A DNA stretch of 64,000 nt from Persicaria tinctoria (taxonomy: Eukaryota; Streptophyta; Magnoliopsida; Caryophyllales; Polygonaceae). The stretch covers positions 10,823,175 through 10,887,174 of the forward strand of contig JBANSL010000018.1 in assembly GCA_037127255.1 (NCBI GenBank), given 5' to 3'. Every line of letters begins with the position of its first letter. Position 1 is the stretch's first letter. A model generated the notes under the pieces. The model had not been told where the DNA came from. It did no database searches and saw only the letters and a list, made by a program, of their open reading frames with translations. Positions 22,174-32,442 of the stretch are shown here, piece after piece. The position numbers and the translations under genes were made by a program.

Positions 22174-23078
22174 CTTTCCTTTGCTCGTATGCTTATCGAG
22201 GTGAATGCTGAGCAGTCCAGGAGAAAGTTTGTGATGCTTAAAAATGAAAAGGGCGTGGCATGTAAACTGAAAGTTATTTTTGAATGGCTTCCATGGTGCT
22301 GCGACAGATGCTACTGCTTTGGACATCTGGCGAGCTCGTGCCCGAACACAACAATGGGGACGGGTTCTACTGATCAGAGCATGGGGTTAAAGGATAATGA
22401 GAAGGGTTCGACCAAGATGACGGGTGGAACTGCTGCAACTGTTGGTGCTGGTGGTGAGTGCAGTGCGGGGGAGGCTGCTGTTGCAACTGTTGGGAACTCT
22501 ACCTGTGCTTGTGACTCTACTCTCCCGAACGCTGCTGCTGCTATATCCTGTGGCATCCAAACAGATGTGGAGGAGACTAGTGTGGGAGAGCAGGACAACG
22601 TGGGGAGTGGAAAGGTGGTGGATCTGCGGGGAGCTCTCATTCAGTGGGCGACGACTCGACTTCGAAGGGTGATCAGGTGGATGTATCGAGTGAGGTTCAT
22701 AAGGATGGTGGAACTCCTTCGCATGATAAATCCATGGCATGCGCCCGGATGGTAGCATCTTCGTGGGCTGCGGACAGGGGGATCTATGCGAACCAGGATG
22801 GAGAATTAGAAGTCAATGAGTGTAAAACTCCTGACGGCCTCATGAGGTGGAAACTTAGGAATGGTGTTCAAAAGGGAGCATATCTACTTCGAGGTACCAA
22901 AGCACGCATCTTGGGTGACCTGAAGTTGTCTTTGACGATGGACGATCTTTACAAAGTTATGTCGGGGATCAAGAATCCCCAATGCAACGACGGCGACACT
23001 GCCCTCTTCAGCCATGAGTCCGATATTGAAGAGTGCGGTGATTCATCTTCGGACGACGACACTCATCAGCCAGGTTGA
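22174..23078 (+). pseudogene. DUF4283 / CCHC zinc-knuckle protein, 3' part
   Basis: Continuation of the gene broken at 12351. FARMLIEVNAEQSRRKFVML, VIFEWLPWCC and the zinc knuckle CDRCYCFGHLASSC (C-X2-C-X4-H-X4-C) complete the DUF4283 plus zf-CCHC_4 architecture. An Ala/Gly/Thr-rich linker follows. Near 22640 the likely coding frame changes again to one that runs to 23078 and ends in an acidic tail (SDIEECGDSSSDDDTHQPG). The first five bases are the retrotransposon's target duplication. Confidence 0.65.
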
Positions 23079-23337
23079 GTGCGATGTATGCGTTTGGAAG
23101 GGTGTGGATGACTGCTGCTGATCGGTGTGTGTTTGTCTAGCTGTCGACCAAGTTTGGTCAGTCTGGTGGATTTGTAATTAGGAGGGGGTATTTCACATTT
23201 ATTTGGCTCTGTGGACTAGAGTAAGGTGTCAACGAGTTAAGGCAATGGGCTGGGTATAATTTCTTTTTGGGCTCATTGTTTCTTCTAGTGGGCCGATACT
23301 TTTGATGGGCTGCCTTTCTATTTTTGGTTAGTGTTGT
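23079..23337. other. 3' flank of the DUF4283 pseudogene
   Basis: T/G-rich sequence resembling an untranslated tail. No reverse transcriptase or other domain is seen. Confidence 0.35.
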
Positions 23338-23425
23338 ACGTGGGATTTGAGATCATATTGTATTTGTATTTAATCAGTGCACAATTCCGGATTAAATACT
23401 TATATAATATGGTATCTTATCCCAC
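23338..23425. repeat. Foldback element with ~37-bp arms
   Basis: ACGTGGGATTTGAGATCATA... at 23338 and ...GGTATCTTATCCCACGT ending at 23425 are imperfect complements, with a loop around TCAGTGCACAATTCCGG. It may be a very small MITE or a transcript hairpin. No target duplication was assigned. Confidence 0.55.
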
Positions 23426-24546
23426 GTATATGGTACTCCTTGGGGAGTGGAGAGGGCTAGTGGTAGGGATTTAGGAGAAAGACTTTTGAGAGTATAGCCA
23501 TACTTTGGTATTCTTTCGGGGGGACCCTTGGTTTGGTCCTTCTATATTTTGTCCTCTTGGTTTAACCACCACATCTATATATTTACCTATTCAGACTATA
23601 AGAAGAATATATAGTTAACATTAACATTTATATTAAGTATCAATTGTACCAAGAACTGCTAAAAAGTGTATGATGTATCAATCCAAAACGTTCTTGTGTT
23701 CAAGCAATTGTGATCTAAGTTCTCATGTGTCCAAAACCCTAAACGTATGTACACCTTTCGGCTACATAACCTCAACACCACACCGAAACCCTATCACACT
23801 CCATCTCCGAACCCTAACCACCACGCGTGCCCATCCTCGTCATCGCCATCCACACACTCTAATATGCACCACCTTCATCACTGATGTTCGTTTTTCGCTA
23901 AAAACTAAATCAAAATACTCAAAAACAAAGACAACAAGAGAAAACACGCGATTTGGTAGCGCAGTTCGGGCAAGTCCTACTCTGCGGGGTCTCAAGAGGG
24001 GAGATTCGGTCCCAGTTTCCACTAAGCATCAGAAAAACGAGTTACAAGTTGGCTATGGTTGCTAAGCACATGAACAAGTAACACGGGAACCTCAAATACA
24101 GAAAACCAAGAGAGATACAAATAAGGGAGAAGAAGAAGCCCCTTGGATGGGCAACCGAGAAGCTTCTCAAAGAGATCTTCAAGCCACACCACCGGCGGCG
24201 CCACTGGATCCCTTTTTCTTCCTCCTCTAGGGTTAGGGTTACACACGAGCTGCCCGACGTCTCTCTCTCTCTCTCTCTTTCCCTTAGGGTTACCTCATGA
24301 AGCTCCAAGGGGCATTGTAGCACATAAGGAGCATATACAGTGGCGGAGCCAGGATTTCGGGCAGCGGGGTGCTAAAAAAATTTCGTGAAATATTTTTTTT
24401 GGCATATACTTGATAAAAAGATTTTGTAAAAAAAATATTGAAAAAACACTAAAATTGCGATTTTTTTAATGATATTTTTTTGTATTTAAATAGTTGAGAG
24501 TAACCAAAAAAATAGAAGAGAAACAAAAAATATAGAAAAAAATGAC

Positions 24547-24862
24547 GAAGAATTATTTTTAAACCAATATTGAAAGAAAAGGTGTAATATATAATTTAAA
24601 CATAAATATGAGATTTTTAAATGAAATGGTTGATAGAAACAAAAAATATAAAGAGAAATTAAGAAGAATTAATGATAGAGTAAAACAAATAAAAAGTGAA
24701 AGAGGAAGAATTATTTTTAAACCAATATTGAAAGAAAAGGTGTAATATATAATTTAAACATAAATATGAGTTTTTTAAATGAAATGGTTGATAGAAACAA
24801 AAAATATAAAGAGAAATTAAGAAGAATTAATGATAGAGTGAAACAAATAAAATGTGAAAGAG
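24547..24862. repeat. 158-bp direct tandem duplication
   Basis: GAAGAATTATTTTTAAACC starts at 24547 and again at 24705. The two units are almost identical throughout, so the duplication inside the hAT element is recent. Confidence 0.85.
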
Positions 24863-24863
24863 G

Positions 24864-24930
24864 TGGGATTTGAACTCAAGACATTTTAATTCTCTTTACT
24901 TTCCCTCCTTCATTTACCACTTGAGCTAGA
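24864..24930 (-). other. tRNA-like module (A and B boxes) in the hAT element
   Basis: On the minus strand TAGCTCAAGTGG (24928-24917) matches a Pol III A box, and AGTTCAAATCC (24876-24866) is a near match to the B box. The 40-base spacing is that of a tRNA gene. No full cloverleaf or acceptor stem is evident, so it is not called as a tRNA gene. Confidence 0.55.
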
Positions 24931-25230
24931 TAACACTTTTGTTTCAAAAGTCATTTAAAGATATTATATTATCTTAAAAATACTAAATACATGCAAAAAA
25001 AAATATTTTTTTGTGTTTTTTTTCCCGAGCCAAAGGGGTGCTCGAGCACCCCCAGCTCCGCCACTGAGCATATATATACCCAAGCACATAAGAGCTAGGG
25101 TTACAGATCCTCCAACGATCATAAAAAGCGGGCCACTAAACCCGAATGGGCTGGGTTAGCCCAAACACAAAAAAGGCCCACTAAGCAGAAATTTATAATG
25201 AGATTTGTAACTAAGTGTTAAAACAATACA

Positions 25231-26558
25231 CCAACATAACATAACATATATCAGGTTGAACATATATTATTGGATTGATTATATACAAATGGTAAATTAA
25301 AGTGCTCAAGCCAAAAACGCTTATTTGGAAAAGATGGGGATAATCTTTTCGCACTTGGTATGTCAGTAAAAATGATCAAATTCATGATTCCAAAAATAAA
25401 ACAAAAGTGCCTTGTTAGGCTTGCAAATCTATGTAATGGGCCAATTAATATTATGGACTGGTAGAGTTGTGTAAGGTAATGGGCCGAGGGCCCATGAATG
25501 TACGAGTGACAAGCTTACAAGGCAAATTGTTTGTACTTTGTGGGAATAGAGCATGAAATGAATTACCTGATCACTTCCTTTCTCATTCTATCTCTTTGTA
25601 GGCTTTGTAGCTTCTCCTACTTCTATGAGAGAGCATGATGTTTGCTCATCCTAAGGTCATTAAAAGGTAAATTCATAGTTGTGGGTTATAAGGGAATAGA
25701 AGAGGTTACTTTGGTAGAGAGATCTAACATCTTCCCTTTTGTAATTTTATATCTTTTTTTTTTAATGAAAAAGTACCAATTATATTTATTAATTATAATG
25801 ATGTTTAAAATAAAATTAAAAATATATTTATATTTCACTATTTTTTAAATAAAATATCTCATTGGTTTAATTTTATTTTTCTCTATAATTTGAGCCCAAA
25901 TTTACCCTAAATATGTCCACATCTTGATCTGTTATAGTTGCACTTATTTTCTTAACTATGGATCACAATAATTCAAATACCCCACCCGTTTCAAATATGC
26001 ATTTTGATCCAAGTCGTCTAAAACATCCTCAATTTGAAGTGATGTTACAAATGTTTGATAATTCTCCAACACTCGAATATCCAAATTATACCTAATCCTA
26101 TCAAGTACTTGCTATTTTTATTTATTTATAAAATTATAAATAAATATAATTGAAAATAATATATTGTAGTAGTAGAAGGCTTGGTATAATTGTATAAGAC
26201 TGTATGTAAGGTAAATACGTAGTATAATATAAATAAATTTTGTATGGGAAATTATATATTATGTAGAAGTTTTTGGATCTTAGAAAAGAATGTTCATTTT
26301 TGTATGAAAAATAAGATACGAGTGTAATGACTGAGGAATATATAGTTGTATAAGGGATAGGGTAATTTTATATGAATTAATGGTTATCTCTTCCTCAAAG
26401 AATGGGTACGTAATGTTTAGAATTTTTAACGACTGCGTAATGATTAAATTTTTTAACAATGACTCTTAGAGTATAATCAAATGGCCTTTTAGAATAAACG
26501 AAGATATAACGTGTTGGATTTTGATTAACTAGTTATTACTTATCATAAGTTTAGTTCA
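25231..26558. other. Intergenic, nothing recognised
   Basis: AT-rich sequence. The TTTTTTTTAATGAAAAAGTACC stretch near 25750 and others are low complexity. No gene or paired terminal repeat was assigned. Confidence 0.4.
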
Positions 26559-26566
26559 TAAAAATA

Positions 26567-26756
26567 CGGTTTTTCTATCCTATGCCATTAGGATATAGGA
26601 TAAGACTCTAAATTGAGAAAGATTCCCTGTAAAAAAGGCAAACGACCATAAGATTCTAATTAAAAAAAATACTAAAATAATTAAAATTTTAAAAATATTT
26701 CTAAATTTAGGGTCTTATATATCTTATGCTTTAAGGATATAGGAAAGAAAAATCGG
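26567..26756. mobile_element. Small MITE with TATCCTAT-type inverted ends
   Basis: CGGTTTTTCTATCCTAT at the left and the complement of CCGATTTTTCTTTCCTAT at the right bracket ~190 bases, with inverted similarity extending about 45 bases inward (ACTCTAAATT / AATTTAGGGT). TAAAAATA flanks both sides (26559-26566, 26757-26764), suggesting an 8-bp hAT-type target duplication, though this word is low complexity. Confidence 0.6.
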
Positions 26757-26764
26757 TAAAAATA

Positions 26765-27486
26765 TTATGCACATTAATTGTGTACATCGAAGTGATTATA
26801 TTCCTTTTCATCTTAATTTGTCCTCATTATTACCAAATAATCTTTATAAACATATAAACTAAATATCCGGAACTATAAAGATGATACAAATATTAATGCT
26901 CATTGCATGATTATGTTGCATACTAATAATTTTAGGTACGTTCACTTTGTAAATGATTCATATTGAAATATTTGTGTAATAGACCAAATATGCTTCTAAT
27001 TATTGTAAATTGTAATGATGCTTTAATTTTTTTCTTATATCAACATAAATTGGTCGGACAAAGCAATTATAAAATGGGCCTGAAGCTTGTACTATTTAAT
27101 TAATAAGGAGTATACTTTTGAAATATTTTATTATGCTTAATTCACACGTAACACACTTCCAAAAAAAAAAAAACACGTAGCGATCCTCCTTTGAAGTTAA
27201 TTAATTCCAAAGGCTTAGTGCATGCTTCGTGTATCAGTATCACGACATCCATCACGTACTGAATATTGATGTAATTGGGTAAAGCTTCTCTAATCGTTAA
27301 TCACTCCAATTTTAGGTAAAATTACAGAAAATAGTATGAACTTTTAATTATATGAAAAATATTAAGGAGTAAATATATTACAAATAATAATTTAAATATC
27401 ACTTTGCACGGATTTTTTGTTCACAAAAAATACACTATATCGTTATTAACTTGCTCCTACATTGATTACTTGGTTTTAAAAACACT
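26765..27486. other. Intergenic, nothing recognised
   Basis: AT-rich, no gene recognised. Confidence 0.4.
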
Positions 27487-27494
27487 ATTAACAT

Positions 27495-27804
27495 CCGTGT
27501 TCTAAAAAGCGTTAGACAGATCCTAGGTAGTGAAGGATCGTCTAGTAATCATTTCGGAATGACTCACTGGAAATGGATTGTGGGTAGTACACTAGTACCC
27601 AAAGGTCCCCGGTTCGAACCCCGGATGACCGCTCTTTATTTACCAATTCAAAAGTGAAGGATCGTCTAGCGTCTAGACGGTGCTTAGGCGGTCATGGCAG
27701 CCGTCTAAACTCTAGATGTGCCTAGGTGCCCGTCTAACTCTAGACGGAGCGAGGATGCTCACCTAGTGCCTAGGTGGCGCCTAGACGCGATTTTTGGAAC
27801 AATG
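27495..27804. mobile_element. hAT-type MITE rich in CTAGGCG, carrying a SINE
   Basis: The ends are CCGTGTTCTAAAAAG and the complement of CATTGTTCCAAAAAT, with 8-bp flanks ATTAACAT (27487-27494, 27805-27812). Inside are repeated GTCTAGACGG and CTAGGCGCC-like words as in 11529-11726. A SINE of 107 bp is inserted at 27546-27652; without it and one target copy the element is about 186 bp. Confidence 0.72.
27546..27652 (+). mobile_element. Short tRNA-derived SINE
   Basis: 107 bases between a perfect 17-bp direct repeat AGTGAAGGATCGTCTAG (27529-27545, 27653-27669). GACTCACTGGAAATGG could serve as an A box and GGTTCGAACCC (from 27611) is a good B box. The long target duplication points to LINE-mediated insertion. 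The 3' end lacks a clear poly(A), so it is a variant or truncated tail. Confidence 0.75.
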
Positions 27805-27906
27805 ATTAACATACTTCATTGTTTATTTAAAATATGTTATTTTTACACACTTTTTAAGAAGACCAATAAACATGTATGTCACCATGTCGGTACACAATAC
27901 ACTCTA

Positions 27907-28152
27907 CTCTTTCTGTTTGGCAAATTATATGTCATTTACTATTTATGTATATTTTTTTTTCAGAATGATAAAAGCTATATAAAATATCAACTTTTAATTA
28001 TTTTTTAAAACAATTTCATATTTATTACTTATATGTACGAAATTGTTAAAAAAAATTATATAAAAAAAGTTGATATTTTTATAGTTTTTTATCATCTTAT
28101 AAAAATGCATGTGCGTGAATAATAAATGACATGTTTGACCGAATAGAGGGAA
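27907..28152. mobile_element. Stowaway-like MITE
   Basis: 246 bases with inverted arms of about 50 bases (CTCTTTCTGTTTGGCAAAT ... complement of TTCCCTCTATTCGGTCAAAC), TA on both sides and an AT-rich centre. The termini are degenerate versions of the CTCCCTCCG Stowaway end. Confidence 0.65.
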
Positions 28153-28159
28153 TAATTTT

Positions 28160-29036
28160 TTATTCTACTATTTACCTTCTTCAAAACCTGTGTTACACAA
28201 AAACAGAAACGGAAACGGAGAAACGACAATCCAAATTTTGTAGGAAACGGAAAAGTCGAGGAAACGACAACATAAATTATATGTTCATTTAAATGTCTAA
28301 ATAAGAGCAATAAACATATCACCAAGTCATACACATAGAATGCAACATTAGACTACAAATTGAAATGTCCAATACCGTGATAGACAGTGTCCTTACTCCT
28401 TAACTAAAATCAATAAAGACATGTCAAACATTTTAAATGTCCTTACTCCTCTTCGAATCCATCCGTTGCAGAGTCGGTTTGTTGGCTTTGTTCAACACTA
28501 TGACTTTCGCTAGGACCGCTACTCGCATTTGAGGATGATTTAGTGAGAGCCGAGAGGGAGAGAGCTCTGAGCAAGTGAGAGTTTACCAAGAGAGCACACT
28601 GAGCACATAGAGATGGTCGTCGGAAGGGAGAAGATGAGGGAAGACCAAAAATGGAGGAGAATGAGGCAGCAAGGATAGATGGAAACAAGAGTTTCAAATG
28701 AGAGTAAAGGGAAGTATATGATTTAGAGTTTGGTTTTTATTTATTTTTAATTATAAAATTACTGGAAACGCCACCTGGTAACGCAGAAACGTTTCTGACC
28801 AAGCGGAAACGGTCTTTATTTTTAATTATAAAATTACTGGAAACGCCACCTGGTAACGCAGAAACGTTTCTGACCAAGCGAAAACGGTCAAGGTTTCTGA
28901 CTTTTCTGGTCAATGAAATGGTCAAAGTTTCTGCCCTCTCATAAACGTTTATGAGGTGTTTTCTGGGAGTTTCAGAGTTTCTTCTTATCCAAAAACGTGA
29001 AACCATTATGAAATGGTGTTTCGGGGTATCATACAT
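28160..29036. repeat. Unclassified repeat with a 77-bp tandem duplication
   Basis: ATTTTTAATTATAAAATTAC occurs at 28741 and 28818, and the 77-base units (with GGAAACGCCACCTGG and CGTTTCTGACC) are nearly identical. The region is full of GAAACGG words. A minus-strand frame at 28443-28697 is Ser-rich and unsupported. It could be a decayed transposon with ends near 28190 and 29030. Confidence 0.45.
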
Positions 29037-29106
29037 CTAATAGAATACTACAAGAGCATTTTGATAAAACAAATACCAAAATATTTAAAATTACTTTTAA
29101 AAAAAC

Positions 29107-29278
29107 CACTACTTCATCCATTTCTAATAACAGTAATAAGTATGATTTTTTTTAAAAATTATTAAAATAAATTTAATATATTATAGTATAGTTTTTATTA
29201 ACTTTATGAAAAGTATATAAATAGTAAAATGAAATTAAAAATAAATAAAGAGAATATTTTTTAATTAATAGAGGAGTA
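29107..29278. mobile_element. Degenerate Stowaway-like MITE
   Basis: CTACTTCATCCATTTCTAATAACAG and the ...AATAGAGGAGTAAGTA end, with GTATAGTTTTTATTAACTTTATG inside, fit the Stowaway layout seen at 40980 and 46977, but both ends have decayed. Confidence 0.4.
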
Positions 29279-29311
29279 AGTACTTTTTCTGAAAACCAGT
29301 CGTAATACTAT

Positions 29312-29672
29312 GGGTGTGTATGGTTATTAATTTTAACTGTTAAAATTATTACATTTTAGCTGTTAAAAAATTAAACAGTTAAAAAGTGGGTATGTGAACC
29401 CAAAATAAGCCTAAAACAGTTAAAATTATGAGTTAAAAAAAAGTTATTTGAGGGAGCTTATTTGGGGTTTATTTTATTTATTTGGTTTGAAAGTACCACA
29501 ATACCCCTAATAATAATCAAATAAACTCCACTTTTTATAAATAAACTGTTTTTTCGTCCCATACGGAGTTTATATTTTTTCATAAATTTTTAACTACTTT
29601 TACCAACAATTTATAAATTTTTACCATGTTTATAATTTTAGTCAGTTTATTAACCTTGTCCCATACGAACCC
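29312..29672. mobile_element. MITE with GGGTGTGTATGG-type inverted ends
   Basis: GGGTGTGTATGGTTATTAAT at the left and the complement of GGGTTCGTATGGGACAAGG at the right, with TAT on both sides. It resembles Tourist-type elements but the target word is not the standard TAA/TTA. It is AT-rich and non-coding. Confidence 0.5.
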
Positions 29673-30308
29673 TATATATATAATTATTTTGTAACCTCGA
29701 AAGTTAACATTATTTTTTGTTATTAAAAACTCAAGTTATTTAAACAATTTACTCTTCCGAGTTGATACTGTAGATTTTCTCGATCGTGGTCGAATTCACG
29801 GCAACACATTTTGAACCATTGACATTTGACAATTTTAACTTATATATATCTTCTTCATTTTTATTTTTATTTTTATTTTTGGATCAAGAACTTTATATAT
29901 CTTAGTGCCAAACCACAAATATGTCATGTCGCGCTGATGTTATTTAAATAAAGAAATTATTAAAGCATTTTTAATAAAATATTTTATTGCATGAAAATAT
30001 TCTAATCGTCAAATAAGCTATCAAGTGTTTGACACATATGCCATCATTGTTTAGATTGCATTATCAACCGTATCTAATAAATCATGCTAATTGCAGACCA
30101 AAATAAATACAATTATAATGCCGATTCAATACTGGTATGAAATCATCTTTCTTCTTTTTCGATACCACGTACCCCTAAAACAAGAATGAAAAATCCTTAT
30201 TGAATAAAACTTGTCATTTGGATAATGGAAAGGAAGAAATAATTTTTTTATTGTACAAGAGATGTATTTTTTTAAGGCAAAATTGTACAAATATACTAAA
30301 ATTGCACA
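29673..30308. other. Intergenic, nothing recognised
   Basis: AT-rich sequence up to the duplicated IRX9H fragment. No gene seen. Confidence 0.4.
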
Positions 30309-30792
30309 CTGGAAGGTCCAGTGTGCAATGAGGGTCAAGTGATTGGCTGGTACACGAATGAGAAAAGCAAGAGATTGCGGAGATTTCATGTGGACATGTC
30401 TGGATTTGCATTCAATAGCACAATCTTGTGGGATCCAAGAAGGTGGAAGCGTCCCTATTTGGATCCAATCAGACAACTAGACACTGTAAAAGAGGGTTTC
30501 CAGGTAAGTATTTTTTTTGTTATAGCCTTTGGAGACTGACTTTTCTTAGTTGAAGGTGTGATTTGAATTGATTTACGGAGTAAGATCTTAAATTTTATTT
30601 ATGCTGATGGTGCTATAGGAGACCACATTTATAGAACAGCTGGTGGCAGATGAAAGTCAGATGGAAGGTGTGCCTGTGGGCTGCCATAGGATCTTGAATT
30701 GGCATCTCCATTTGGACGCTCACAGTTTTGCCTACCCTAGAGGGTGGGTTCTGGAAAATAACCTTGTTGCCAATGAACCCCTTGACCGATGA
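30309..30792 (+). pseudogene. 5'-truncated duplicate of IRX9H exons 2 and 3
   Basis: Partial exon 2 (30309-30503) and complete exon 3 (30619-30792), with the same GT-AG intron as the gene at 32443-34140, about 3.35 kb upstream of it. Both exons are open and conserve [42 protein letters not shown] and [10 protein letters not shown]. The similarity breaks off inside exon 2, so the membrane anchor and catalytic DDD motif are missing. Some residues ([17 protein letters not shown]) look closer to the family norm than those of the full gene, so this copy may preserve the ancestral 3' exon. Confidence 0.85.
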
Positions 30793-31560
30793 CGAATGGA
30801 TGCACATCAGATGAGACTGAGAGGTATGGGTTTGAGAGTTCTCTTTGTGATTCCTTGTTGGATTTTTAAACTTTCTCGGGCTTCCTTCTTAAGGTTAATT
30901 TATATGGAAAAGTAACTTGGATGTGAAATATATTACTTGAATCCATTTGCTTGACTGCATATAGATGTAGAATTACAGAATAGCAGTATAGCATTAAGAG
31001 AAATAAAGCCATGTTGATCATTGAATTGCTGCAATTTTGTTGTGCTTTGATGCATTACCCTTTAGAGTCCTTGTACACTTGGCCTATTACACTCTTTGAC
31101 AGTTACCTGTTACTTCTGTGGTCACAGCTCAGTGAAATATTGTGATGATTGGTTCATCCACAGGACACATCTTATTCATCATGAGCAACGATTTACAAAG
31201 CCGACAGGAGTAAGAGTTAGAGATCCACGTTTCTCTACAGATTCATTTGTGAAAATTAAGTTTTGTTTTTTGTTAATAGCTTTGGTTCTTTCACTCTGTT
31301 TTCAGTTTCACTTTTACCTACTTTTTTTTGCTGCTCCTTTTTTACCCTTTAATTGGTGGTAATGTGGGGATAGATTGGCCTTAGCTTCTAACGCATTTGT
31401 ATTACGGATTCTGAAATCAGGATCAAGGTAATGTCGTATACTGGCAGACATTTGTTAGTTTGATAGAGGAAGGGAACCACTGCTTATGCAAATTTGAAAA
31501 GCAAATGGACAATCCCATTAACTGTGCTGGTGAGGGTAAAACCATTGTCGAATTTCTTGG
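30793..31560 (+). repeat. Duplicated 3' flank of IRX9H
   Basis: Co-linear, interrupted similarity to 34141-34870 (for example GACTGCATATAG...AGAATTACAGAATA and TTCTGAAATCAG.ATCAAGGTAAT). The duplication therefore included at least 700 bases of downstream sequence. Confidence 0.75.
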
Positions 31561-32024
31561 TTGGTACCGCCCAGTTTGAACCTCTCTTGCAATTGGAGAG
31601 TTCAGAGCTCAGACTTAACAAATTGCGCCATATCACTTTTTGATGTGGAGATTATAGTTTGGTTAGACTATGGTTAAGTACATTTGCACAAGGTATTTAA
31701 AAATGCATATTACTTTTTAATATTCTACTCCACTAGTTAAATGTGTATTTTATATACACTCATTTCATAGTAAATATGATTAAATTAAAAAGCAAAATGA
31801 AAAGCTTTAAAACAACTCATAGAAATCACTCCTACTTTATTGAAAAGTGCTAAGAGATTTTGCACACGGGAAGGTGATATGTTTATATTTGAACTCTATG
31901 TGTGCAGATGATTACATTTTGAATAGTCAAAATTAATCATAGAACCACAGTTTATATCCATATGTGCCTATTTAAGCATTTAAGTGTTTACTTTCTACAA
32001 ATGTGAAGCGGTAAACTTAGAACT
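31561..32024. other. Intergenic and promoter region of IRX9H
   Basis: AT-rich sequence upstream of the TATA box. No repeats assigned. Confidence 0.4.
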
Positions 32025-32032
32025 TTATAAAG
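32025..32032 (+). promoter_or_regulatory. TATA box of the IRX9H-like gene
   Basis: TATAAAGG about 420 bases upstream of the coding ATG, followed by a ~390-base leader that contains one upstream ORF. Confidence 0.5.
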
Positions 32033-32071
32033 GACAAATTCGGTAATCGTTCTTGGGAAGAAGAGGCAGGC

Positions 32072-32170
32072 ATGGAGATCCCAAGCGCCAAGGGGGTTAA
32101 TGGTGGAGTAGCTGTCCGCTTATCTGGCTGCGTAATTGCAGATCCTCTCCAACCTTCCACCGACCGATAA
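32072..32170 (+). promoter_or_regulatory. Upstream ORF in the IRX9H leader
   Basis: An ATG at 32072 opens 32 sense codons (MEIPSAKGVNGG... ending in TDR) and stops at 32170, 272 bases before the main ATG. It starts about 45 bases after the TATA box, so it is in the transcript only if transcription starts before 32072. If present it could lower translation of the main ORF. A leader intron could also remove it. Confidence 0.4.
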
Positions 32171-32442
32171 ATTTCCTCAATTTTTTTTTGGTTCTCATCT
32201 TCATTTCTTTATTGCTTCACGCTTCCAACTCCCATCCCTCATCTCGTTACTTCCCCGTAGTCGACCCGGTTTCACTTCTCCGATTTGTTCCTGTAATTTC
32301 ATCAATAGTTGATCTGATTTGATCCGATTTAGGGCGCGATCTGCTCGCTTTTCCTATTCTACTGCGGATTTCACTCAGATCGCACAAATTTTGATCTGAT
32401 CACGTGGATGCCAATGGAAATGTGGTGAGTTTGTCGAACACC

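Larger units (their letters stand above)
24338..25066. mobile_element. hAT-type element with CAGTGGCGGA ends, 729 bp
   Basis: Perfect 10-bp terminal inverted repeats CAGTGGCGGA/TCCGCCACTG. A perfect 8-bp target duplication AGCATATA (24330-24337, 25067-25074) identifies the hAT superfamily. It is non-coding. The interior contains a 158-bp tandem duplication and, near the right end, a tRNA-like module on the minus strand. Confidence 0.88.
23640..25230 (-). repeat. Probable LTR-derived sequence interrupted by a hAT element
   Basis: The GATTTGGTAGCGCAGTTCGG ... TCCTACTCTGCGGGGT block at 23950-23985 resembles the GTGGTTCGGC...CCTAC...GGGG motif common in plant LTRs. AACAATACA at 25222-25230 could be a terminus. 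The far end and target duplication were not found. The open frames at 23670-24065 and nearby are not gene-like. Confidence 0.35.

Noticed and set aside
27609..27640. Possible tRNA gene because of the strong GGTTCGAACCCC loop
   Set aside because: No anticodon arm or acceptor stem can be assembled, and the 17-bp direct repeats show it is a SINE.
28443..28697. Minus-strand frame MKLLFPSILAASFSS... resembling a secreted protein
   Set aside because: It sits in a repeat full of GAAACGG words, has no recognisable domain beyond a hydrophobic start, and neighbouring frames are similar in length.
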